NCBI GenBank assembly: GCA_022865545.1
Contig: JALHTA010000454.1
Coordinates: 1 to 7,075, forward strand
Source: Actinomycetota bacterium
GTDB taxonomy: Bacteria > Actinomycetota > Humimicrobiia > Humimicrobiales > Humimicrobiaceae
DNA length: 7,075 nucleotides
Reading direction: 5' to 3'
Shown here: positions 1-5,455 of the stretch, one piece after another
Numbering within the stretch: position 1 is the first letter of the stretch
Layout of the letters: every line of letters starts with the position of its first letter
The notes under the pieces: model-generated
Database searches by the model: none
What the model saw: only the letters and a program-made list of their open reading frames with translations
What the model was told of the DNA's origin: nothing
Position numbers and translations under genes: made by a program

Positions 1-570
1 ACAGAAACTCCAAATATTGTCAGGGAAAAGATACGGACCACCGAAAAGAGTAAGATTGCTTCACTTGCTTCAAAAATCATAGATGAAGGTGATAATATTT
101 TCCTTGATGGATCCACCACCACTCATGCCCTTGCAAAAAGATTATATAATTTTAAGGAAATAAAAGTTGTTACAATAGGTCTTGATATATTAAATGAGTT
201 AAGAGACATTAGCGGTGTAGAGGTGATCAGCCCCGGAGGAGTACTGGACAAGATCACGATGAATTTTCTGGGGAGAAGCACTGAAGAATTCTTGAAGAAC
301 CTCAATTCCGACAAAGCCTTTATATCCACATCAGGTATTTCCATAAAAGCAGGTCTTACTGAACCGAATCCGCAGCAAGCATTTATAAAGAAAATAATGC
401 TTGAAAATGCCCAGCAAAGAATACTTCTTGCGGATGGCAGCAAGTATGATGTGATAGCTCTTAACAGGATATGCGACCTGAGTGATCTTGATATTGTTAT
501 TACCGACAATAAACCAGATAATGAATATTATCATTTCTTTAAACAGAATAATATAAAAGTACTATATTGA
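1..570 (+). CDS. DeoR-family transcriptional regulator, C-terminal effector domain (5' end cut by window)
   Basis: The frame is open from base 1 to a TGA at 568-570, giving 189 codons. Family members are usually about 250 residues, so the N-terminal helix-turn-helix is probably just outside the window. What remains is the DeoR C-terminal sensor domain: the phosphosugar-binding FLDGSTTT motif at residues 34-41, an SGIS..AGLTEPNP block near residues 112-125, then ILLADGSK and a closing SDLDIVITD segment. Proteins of this family usually repress sugar-catabolic operons and are released by a phosphorylated sugar. Here it sits 13 bases upstream of the first shell gene, so it is probably the local regulator, perhaps sensing a fucose or rhamnose pathway phosphate; that ligand is inferred from the aldolase downstream. 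An internal ATG at 223 is not the start, since conserved domain sequence lies upstream of it. Confidence 0.93.
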   Translation, partial: TETPNIVREKIRTTEKSKIASLASKIIDEGDNIFLDGSTTTHALAKRLYNFKEIKVVTIGLDILNELRDISGVEVISPGGVLDKITMNFLGRSTEEFLKNLNSDKAFISTSGISIKAGLTEPNPQQAFIKKIMLENAQQRILLADGSKYDVIALNRICDLSDLDIVITDNKPDNEYYHFFKQNNIKVLY

Positions 571-583
571 CAGCAGGCAAATA

Positions 584-871
584 ATGAGACTTGCAAAAGT
601 CATAGGAAACGCAGTTTCCGTTTCGAAACATGAAAAACTTGAAGGTATAAAACTTCAGATCATAAAGCCTATTGATCCTGAAGGAAAGAAGATATCCAAA
701 CCTATTATAGTAGCTGATTACCTCAATTCAGCGGCCGGAAGCCTGGTTTACTGGATAGAGGATGGAGTAACTATATGTAAATGGATGGGGATAAAAAGTA
801 TACCTTTGAGGGGATCTATCCTTGGACAGATCGATAGGATAGACCTTAAGGATAAGACGATAAAGGGTTAG
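584..871 (+). CDS. EutN/CcmL-type BMC vertex (pentamer) protein, first copy
   Basis: This 95-residue protein matches the EutN/CcmL/GrpN family in length and pattern: an N-terminal MRLAKVIGNAVSV strand, a central block (KPIIVADYLNSAAGSLV), and a C-terminal GSILGQIDRID signature. Family members form pentamers that cap the twelve vertices of the icosahedral shell. It lies 13 bases after the regulator gene and its Shine-Dalgarno is weak (GCAGG about 7 bases before the ATG), so translation may be coupled to the upstream gene. It ends in TAG at 869-871. The next gene is a paralogue in the same reading frame. Assignment to the family is firm; which vertex type it builds is unknown. Confidence 0.92.
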   Translation: MRLAKVIGNAVSVSKHEKLEGIKLQIIKPIDPEGKKISKPIIVADYLNSAAGSLVYWIEDGVTICKWMGIKSIPLRGSILGQIDRIDLKDKTIKG

Positions 872-877
872 GCTGAT

Positions 878-1147
878 ATGAAACTTGTAAAAGTAATAGG
901 AAGTGTCACATCGACTATAAAAGATGATACGCTTAAAGGTTTTAAATTGCTTATGGTAAATACCGTAGGAACAGATCTCAGATCTACAGGTGATTACTAT
1001 ATAGCAGCCGATACGGTGGGGGTTGGCGAAGGTGAGTTGGCCCTTATAGTCACAGGAAGTACCGCCAAGCAGACTGAAGCAACAAAAGGTAAAAATATTG
1101 ATGCGGCCATAGTTGCAAAAGTAGACAGGATAAACCTGGAGAAATAA
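878..1147 (+). CDS. EutN/CcmL-type BMC vertex (pentamer) protein, second copy
   Basis: This 89-residue EutN/CcmL-family protein begins MKLVKVIGSVTST, parallel to its upstream neighbour (MRLAKVIGNAVSV), and ends with the family signature AAIVAKVDRINLEK. The central segment (YYIAADTVGVGEGELALIVTGS) is closer to typical EutN than the first copy. Several pentamer paralogues in one locus are common in BMC operons and may form mixed or alternative vertices. Its AAAGGG Shine-Dalgarno lies at the end of the preceding gene, only 6 bases separate the two genes, and its TAA overlaps the next ATG by one base (TAATG), which points to tight translational coupling. Codon choice is strongly ATA for isoleucine (6 of 7), typical of this window. 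Confidence 0.93.
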   Translation: MKLVKVIGSVTSTIKDDTLKGFKLLMVNTVGTDLRSTGDYYIAADTVGVGEGELALIVTGSTAKQTEATKGKNIDAAIVAKVDRINLEK

Positions 1148-2472
1148 TGGACAGACAGAGATTAGATATCATAAAAGAAGCTGGAGTGGTTGGAGCCGGA
1201 GGAGCCGGATTTCCTACTCATATAAAACTTGATGCAAATGTGGACACCTTTATTATAAATGCAGCAGAATGCGAACCTCTTATAAATGTGGACAAACAGC
1301 TGCTGGAGTTTTACTTCAAAAAAGTGTATTCAGGAATGAAGACTGCAGCGGAGCTTGTAGGAGCAAAAAGAGTAGTACTTGCCATAAAGGAAAAGAATAA
1401 GAAAGCAATAGATACTATTGAAAACTTTAACGGCGATGATTTTGAACTATTATAGCTGGGTGATTTTTATCCGGCAGGCGACGAGCAGGTACTGGTAAAT
1501 GAAGTAACTGAGAGGATCGTCCCTGAAGGAGGAATACCTCTACAGGTCGGTGCCGTGGTCGTAAATGTAGAGACGCTTTTAAATATAAAAAATGCCCTTG
1601 ACGGCATTAAGGTAATAGATAAATACGTGACTGTAAATGGAGAAGTAGAAAAGCCTATGACACTGCTTGTCCCGGTAGGTACAGGTGTCAGGCAGTTAAT
1701 AGATCACTGCGGGGGGATCAAGGGAGAAGGAATGATGGTGCTGGATGGCGGTCCGATGATGGGTAAGATGATCGATCCTGAAAATTATTCAGTGAAAAAG
1801 ACGACTAAATCCATCCTTGTCCTACCGGAAGATAATGTGGTCATCGAAAATAAAAAGAGAGCCATCAGTGCGGATATGAAAAGAGCCCAGGCTATATGCC
1901 TGAGCTGCCGTATGTGTACTGATCTTTGTCCCCGGTACTTGCTTGGCCATGATCTTTTTCCAGATGAATTGATGAAGAGACTTTATAAGGGTAGTTTATC
2001 TGATGAGGAGATAGGTAGATTTGATTTTGCCTACCTTTGCTGTGATTGTGGATTATGCGAACTTTACAGCTGTGTAGTCGATCTTTCTGCGCGTTCGATA
2101 TTTAACTATCTTAAAGGGGAACTGGCAAGGCTCGGTATAAAAAATCCTCACAATAGGACAGATCTTGAAGCAAATGAATTCCGGCAGTTCCGCAAAGTTC
2201 CGGTATCAAGATTAAAGAAAAGGTTGGAGATCGATAAGTATGAAAGTTTGACACCTCTTTCTGAATTTACTACTGATATTAAAAAGATAAGATTATATTT
2301 ATCGCAGCATGTGGGAGCACCTGCAATACCTGTGGTCTCAGAGGGAAGTTCAGTAAGGCGCGGGGACCTGGTGGCAGATATACCTGAAGGAAAGCTGGGA
2401 GCTGCTATCCACAGCTCTATAGATGGAATTGTAAAAGAGGTCGGAGAAGAATATTTGGTGATTGAAAAATAA
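1147..2472 (+). CDS. pduS: PduS/RnfC-like flavin and iron-sulfur electron-transfer protein, interrupted by an in-frame TAG
   Basis: The frame spans 441 codons, close to PduS (about 450), but codon 103 (1453-1455) is TAG. Homology continues in the same frame with no shift: YPAGDEQVLV and GGIPLQVG follow at once. Domain order is RnfC/Nqo1-like: nucleotide/FMN-binding GAGGAGFPTH (16-25), NAAECEP (38-44), an SLBB-like region (about 160-205), two 4Fe-4S motifs (Cys251, 254, 257, 261 and Cys298, 301, 304, 309), and a barrel-sandwich C-terminus (about 385-441). PduS oxidises or reduces cofactors and is thought to pass electrons across the shell through PduT; the next gene here is PduT-like. The start is supported by GGAG at 1138-1141. 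Downstream of the TAG, only a GTG at 1555 could start a fragment, without the FMN region and without a clear ribosome site. It may be a pseudogene, a readthrough product, or a sequencing error. The second cluster ends CVV rather than the usual CP. Confidence 0.88.
1453..1455 (+). other. In-frame TAG inside the PduS-like gene
   Basis: The codons read TTT GAA CTA TTA TAG CTG GGT GAT. Both flanks belong to one conserved PduS/RnfC block and stay in one frame, so this is a nonsense codon and not a frameshift. A single base change from CAG, AAG or GAG would explain it. The base after the stop is C, a context often linked to leaky termination. Confidence 0.9.
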
Positions 2473-2475
2473 TCA

Positions 2476-3069
2476 ATGAGTGGGACTATGGAAACTGGTG
2501 AAAAAAAGACAAATATATTTGTAGCAGAGTTTAAGAGTGTATCAAGGGGAATAATGGTCACTGATAGTATGGTTAAATCTGCTGAAGTCAATATTGTCCA
2601 GGCCAGTTCATTATGTCCCGGTAAATACCTTACAATACTGGAAGGGAAGATCAGCGCCCTTACAAGTGCAGGCAAGATCGCAGAGGAACTGGGCGGAAGA
2701 CATCTTTTTAGCAGTTTTACCGTAAGTGGAATAGACCAGAGGATAATAGAGGCTATTGGCGGAGACCTGGCAGAAGCATCCGGTGATGCTATCGGGATAA
2801 TAGAAGGACCGCATATGGCGGACCTTATAAATTCCTCTGATATTGCCCTGGACAGTGCAGAGATAGATTTTCTGGAGTACAGGCTGGCAAGGGGCTGTGG
2901 GGTAAATAGCTTTTTTATTATTACCGGGGTCCTTTCCGCGGTAAATGAAGCAGTTGGTAATGCCAGCAGATTTTTAGGTGAGAGGGGATCACTTATAGCC
3001 TATAGGATATTACCTGCCCCCGACAGACAAGTAATGAAATGGATGAAGAGTTCATTGTGCAAATGTTAA
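2476..3069 (+). CDS. pduT: PduT-like BMC-T shell protein (tandem BMC domains, putative 4Fe-4S pore)
   Basis: The 197-residue protein has two BMC domains. The first runs from about residue 13 to 95; the second from about 103 to 192, with the family patterns AIGIIEG at its start and GERGSLIAYRILPAP near its end. Such proteins form pseudohexameric trimers. The CPGK motif at residues 47-50 matches the site where Cys38 of Salmonella PduT holds a 4Fe-4S cluster at the trimer pore. It follows the PduS-like gene by 3 bases, as expected for an electron-transfer pair. The start is uncertain: the ATG at 2476 has no good Shine-Dalgarno, and the ATG at 2488 (residue 5) is preceded at close range by GAGTGGG. 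The C-terminus ends SSLCKC, adding two cysteines after the second domain, which I do not recognise as a PduT feature. Confidence 0.9.
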   Translation: MSGTMETGEKKTNIFVAEFKSVSRGIMVTDSMVKSAEVNIVQASSLCPGKYLTILEGKISALTSAGKIAEELGGRHLFSSFTVSGIDQRIIEAIGGDLAEASGDAIGIIEGPHMADLINSSDIALDSAEIDFLEYRLARGCGVNSFFIITGVLSAVNEAVGNASRFLGERGSLIAYRILPAPDRQVMKWMKSSLCKC

Positions 3070-3081
3070 AAGTTTTCTTAT

Positions 3082-3099
3082 TATGTCAGGGGAGACATA
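3082..3099 (+). promoter_or_regulatory. Perfect 6-bp inverted repeat, possible operator or small hairpin
   Basis: TATGTC at 3082-3087 and GACATA at 3094-3099 are exact reverse complements around a 6-base AGGGGA centre, in the 65-base gap before the aldolase gene. A weak promoter-like TATTAT (3079-3084, 5 of 6 to the -10 consensus) overlaps the left arm, with TTGTGC 18 bases upstream as a poor -35. A repressor operator covering an internal start site would look like this, but short palindromes arise by chance in AT-rich DNA. Confidence 0.25.
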
Positions 3100-3134
3100 T
3101 TTAAAGGTTAATAAATAAAGGGGAAAAAAGGAAA

Positions 3135-4034
3135 ATGGTTTATCAAAAAACAGAAAGTCAGCACAGAAATGATATTATCGATATCTGCAAGAGAGTGCAT
3201 AGCAATGGATGGGTAGCATCCAATGATGGGAATATTTCGATAAGGATAGGTCCAAATGCAGTACTATGTACACCCACTGGTATGAGCAAGGGATACCTCA
3301 GAACTGATCAACTTGTGAAGGTGGATATGGATGGAAATAAGCTGGAAGGTGAACTTGAAGCATCTTCAGAGGTAAAGATACATCTTGATGTTTACAAAAA
3401 TAAAAAAGGAATAAATTCAGCGGTACATGCGCACCCGCCATATGCAACAGCATATGCGGTAGCAGGTATCCCGCTTGACCAATGCGTGATCCCGGAGATC
3501 ATAGTCTCACTTGGTTCCATACCGCTTACAAAATACGGAACACCTTCTACACAGGAGATACCTGAAAGTATCAGAAAGTATCTGCCTGACCATAATGCAT
3601 TCCTTCTTGAAAATCACGGGGCCTTTACAATAGGTAATGATGTACATCAGGCATATTACAGGATGGAGAGCATGGAACTCTTTGCGAAGATAAGTTTACT
3701 TGCCAAGACACTTGGAAATGTAAATACTATAAGTGAGGAAAATGTACAGAAAATAATGGATATGCGTTCCAACTGGATAAAAGATGAAGGGGGATATGCA
3801 GGATGCAGGATAGATGGTAAGTTTATAGGCAGCGCTGGAAACGGATCTGGTGCAGGAGTAAACACTGTAGCCGGACAAAATTCAGGAAATAATGGAAGCG
3901 GAAGCAGCTATAGCCCGGATGGCAGCGGGAACAATGATGCGGCAGTAAATGGTGACGATGTGATAACTATAAGGAAAAGTGAGCTTGTAGATATGATAAG
4001 CAAGATAGTTGCTAATATCGTCAACAAAAAATAA
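3135..4034 (+). CDS. Class II (zinc) aldolase, L-fuculose/L-rhamnulose-1-phosphate type, with C-terminal encapsulation peptide
   Basis: Residues 1 to about 215 form an AraD/FucA-like class II aldolase. Visible active-site elements are SNDGNIS (29-35) and TPTGMSKG (46-53) for phosphate binding, SSE with the catalytic Glu79, zinc ligands His98 and His100 in HAHPP, and the third ligand His161 in ENHGA. The family reaction splits L-fuculose or L-rhamnulose 1-phosphate into DHAP and L-lactaldehyde. A Gly/Asn/Ser-rich linker (about 232-275) then joins an amphipathic helix (residues 276-299, core ELVDMISKIVANIV) typical of BMC encapsulation peptides, so the enzyme is probably lumenal. Free FucA is about 215 residues, so the tail explains the extra length. 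AAGG and AAAGGGG precede the ATG. A related epimerase or dehydratase of this fold is less likely because the SSE glutamate and the aldehyde-processing neighbours favour an aldolase. The exact sugar is not determined. Confidence 0.92.
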   Translation: MVYQKTESQHRNDIIDICKRVHSNGWVASNDGNISIRIGPNAVLCTPTGMSKGYLRTDQLVKVDMDGNKLEGELEASSEVKIHLDVYKNKKGINSAVHAHPPYATAYAVAGIPLDQCVIPEIIVSLGSIPLTKYGTPSTQEIPESIRKYLPDHNAFLLENHGAFTIGNDVHQAYYRMESMELFAKISLLAKTLGNVNTISEENVQKIMDMRSNWIKDEGGYAGCRIDGKFIGSAGNGSGAGVNTVAGQNSGNNGSGSSYSPDGSGNNDAAVNGDDVITIRKSELVDMISKIVANIVNKK

Positions 4035-4045
4035 TGGATAATAGG

Positions 4046-4080
4046 GATATCTTGACTATTTAAAGATGTCTTTATTTATA
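4046..4080 (+). terminator. Weak stem-loop followed by a U-rich tract (partial terminator or mRNA-protecting hairpin)
   Basis: GATATCTT (4046-4053) pairs with AAGATGTC (4063-4070) with one G-U pair and a 9-base loop; two more G-U pairs could extend the base. TTTATTTATA follows. The stem is AT-rich, so any termination would be partial. Such an element between the aldolase and BMC-H genes could also protect the 3' or 5' end of a processed mRNA. It overlaps the promoter candidate listed separately. Confidence 0.3.
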
Positions 4081-4082
4081 AA
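4052..4082 (+). promoter_or_regulatory. Candidate internal housekeeping-sigma promoter for the BMC-H gene
   Basis: TTGACT (4052-4057, 5 of 6 to the -35 consensus) and TATAAA (4077-4082, 5 of 6 to the -10 consensus) are separated by 19 bases, slightly long; TTTATA at 4075-4080 gives 17 bases but a poorer match. Transcription would start near 4089, leaving a leader of about 25 bases that holds a strong AAAGGAG ribosome site. Extra transcription of the main hexamer gene would make sense, because shell hexamers are needed in large excess. Confidence 0.4.
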
Positions 4083-4100
4083 GCAAAAGCAAAAAGAGAA

Positions 4101-4107
4101 AAAGGAG
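4101..4107 (+). promoter_or_regulatory. Ribosome binding site that fixes the BMC-H start at 4114
   Basis: AAAGGAG lies 6 bases before the ATG at 4114. An upstream in-frame ATG at 4066 would add 16 lysine-rich residues unlike any BMC-H N-terminus, would read through this ribosome site, and has no site of its own. Confidence 0.85.
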
Positions 4108-4113
4108 AAAAAA

Positions 4114-4389
4114 ATGGCAGGAGAAGCAATCGGTTTAATCGAAACCAGAGGACTCGTGGGTGCAGTAGAAGCAGCTGACGCTATGGTAAAGGCTGCGAAT
4201 GTAAAGCTAGTCGGCCAGGAAAGAATCGGCGGCGGACTCGTAACAGTTATTGTAAAAGGTGATGTCGGTGCAGTAAAAGCAGCAGTTGATTCTGGTGCAG
4301 CAGCAGCAAAGAGAGTAGGGGAACTTATCTCAGTTCATGTGATCCCAAGACCTCATGCTGAACTGGACATGATCTTACCAAAAGAATAG
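4114..4389 (+). CDS. pduA: BMC-H shell hexamer protein, PduA/PduJ-like (first copy)
   Basis: The 91-residue protein is a single Pfam-type BMC domain and is very close to PduA/Pdu[28 protein letters not shown] at the start (split here only as pattern), [22 protein letters not shown] in the middle, and HVIPRPH near the end. It forms hexamers that tile the shell facets. The pore loop reads ERIGGGLV, so the PduA pore residues Lys37 and Ser40 are Arg37 and Gly40 here, giving a wider or less polar pore (inference). Codon choice differs from the neighbours: isoleucine is ATC six times and ATT once, never ATA, and all four arginines are AGA, a sign of high expression. It ends in TAG and is followed 19 bases later by pduL. 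Symbol given by similarity. Confidence 0.95.
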   Translation: MAGEAIGLIETRGLVGAVEAADAMVKAANVKLVGQERIGGGLVTVIVKGDVGAVKAAVDSGAAAAKRVGELISVHVIPRPHAELDMILPKE

Positions 4390-4394
4390 GAAGA

Positions 4395-4400
4395 GAGAGG
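4395..4400 (+). promoter_or_regulatory. Ribosome binding site supporting the GTG start of pduL
   Basis: GAGAGG lies 8 bases before GTG at 4409. The GTG start is needed to include the N-terminal amphipathic helix that marks the protein for encapsulation; no ATG lies close by in frame. Confidence 0.7.
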
Positions 4401-4408
4401 TATTTTAA

Positions 4409-5443
4409 GTGGATACCGAAAGATTGATCAGGGATATTGTTGCTAATGTAATATCCAAAATAGAAGCAGGAGTATCCGGGAATCCCAATGCCTCCAGTTC
4501 TGGACAGGTAATGTCAGGTAAAAAGACCGGCGCACAAGAAGGATCATCTCAGAAGAAGATAGTCTGTGGTGTGTCTGTAAGGCATGTCCATCTCTGCAGG
4601 GAGCATGTGGACGTCCTTTTTGGAAAAGCTTATGAGATGCAGGTACTGAAGGAACTTTACCAACCAGGGACCTATGCTTATAAAGAGACTGTTACTGTTG
4701 TCGGTCCAAGGCTGAATGCTATTCAGAATGTGAGGGTGCTCGGCCCCTTAAGGGACAGGACCCAGGTTGAACTGGCAAAGACTGATTGCATCATATTAGG
4801 TATTGATGCACCAGTCAGACCATCAGGTCAATTATCTGGAACTGCATCTGCGGTAATAATAGGACCCAGGGGAGCAGTATATCTAAAAGATGGGATCATC
4901 AGGGCAAACCGGCATATGCATCTCTGCACTAAAGATGCTGAGTACTTTGGCATAAAAGACAATGATGCAGTCGATGTAAGGGTCGCGGGGCCCAAAGGTC
5001 TTACTTTTAATAATGTCCAGGTAAGGATCTCTCCTGACTATAAGTCAGAGATGCACGTGGATACAGATGATGGAAATGCAGCAGATATTGTAAACGGGAC
5101 ATTTGTTGAAATAGTTGATGCTTCATGCGTATCTCCTATTTCACTTCAAATGGCTGATGGAGCAAATACTCCACCGCAGATCCCGGACAGTAGCTTTACA
5201 GGCGAGATAACGGATCCAAACATATTGAAAAGTATGAACAATATTGCCCTGGATCCGGCAGGTAAATCTGCAGGTCTGCCAGAAAGACAATCTGCAAATG
5301 TACAAAAAAAGACCATAATAACCACTGGTGATCTTGATGATTACAAGGATAATGGCATTGAGGTTTCAGAAAATGTGATACTTAGCCCACTGGCAAGGGA
5401 CGAAGCCTTAAAAAGAGGCATAAAGATCAGCTATAAAGAATAA
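4409..5443 (+). CDS. pduL: PduL-type phosphate propanoyltransferase with N-terminal encapsulation peptide and long C-terminal extension
   Basis: PduL converts acyl-CoA and phosphate to acyl-phosphate and CoA, recycling CoA inside the shell. Residues 2-20 (core LIRDIVANVISKI) form an encapsulation-peptide helix, followed by a Ser/Gly-rich linker to about residue 48. The catalytic domain covers about 50-237: SVRHVHL with His59 and His61, RVLGPLR (109-115), TQVE, APVRPSG (134-140), NRHMHL with His169 and His171, and EMHVDTDDGNAA (214-225), which together hold the two-zinc site of the family. Both HxH motifs are followed by LC. The protein is 344 residues, while PduL is usually about 210-230. The extra 107 residues comprise a low-complexity stretch and a final module (about 302-344) with SENVILSPLARDEALKRGIKI, resembling a short motif seen near the N-terminus of EutT and other BMC proteins. 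Its role is unknown. GTG start. Confidence 0.95.
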   Translation: MDTERLIRDIVANVISKIEAGVSGNPNASSSGQVMSGKKTGAQEGSSQKKIVCGVSVRHVHLCREHVDVLFGKAYEMQVLKELYQPGTYAYKETVTVVGPRLNAIQNVRVLGPLRDRTQVELAKTDCIILGIDAPVRPSGQLSGTASAVIIGPRGAVYLKDGIIRANRHMHLCTKDAEYFGIKDNDAVDVRVAGPKGLTFNNVQVRISPDYKSEMHVDTDDGNAADIVNGTFVEIVDASCVSPISLQMADGANTPPQIPDSSFTGEITDPNILKSMNNIALDPAGKSAGLPERQSANVQKKTIITTGDLDDYKDNGIEVSENVILSPLARDEALKRGIKISYKE

Positions 5444-5444
5444 T

Positions 5445-5450
5445 GGAGGT
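5445..5450 (+). promoter_or_regulatory. Ribosome binding site supporting the GTG start of the aldehyde dehydrogenase
   Basis: GGAGGT lies 5 bases before GTG at 5456. An overlapping ATG at 5454 is out of frame and meets TAG after two sense codons, so GTG is the start. It gives the expected encapsulation helix at once. Confidence 0.8.
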
Positions 5451-5455
5451 AAAAT

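Noticed and set aside
1187..1209. Tandem GGAGCCGGA repeat as a repeat element
   Set aside because: It encodes the conserved GAGGAG glycine loop of the FMN-binding region, so it is explained by protein sequence.
1147..1600. A frameshift in the PduS-like gene
   Set aside because: The conserved sequence before and after the stop is in the same frame; only a TAG codon intervenes.
2148..2675. A 175-codon minus-strand open frame, and others such as 6010-6429 and 123-509
   Set aside because: They lie opposite well-conserved plus-strand genes, show no recognisable domain, and have no ribosome site that I can support.
3135..3830. Ribulose-5-phosphate 4-epimerase or methylthioribulose-phosphate dehydratase instead of aldolase
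   Set aside because: These share the fold and zinc histidines, but the SSE glutamate, the encapsulation tail and the aldehyde dehydrogenase/PduL neighbours fit a lactaldehyde-producing aldolase better.
4066..4113. A longer BMC-H starting at ATG 4066
   Set aside because: The extra 16 residues are lysine-rich, unlike BMC-H N-termini, and are encoded by the ribosome site and likely leader of the start at 4114.
869..4389. Genome-wide reassignment of TAG to an amino acid
   Set aside because: TAG also ends the first EutN gene and the first BMC-H gene at the normal family lengths, so TAG serves as a stop here. Occasional readthrough is not excluded.
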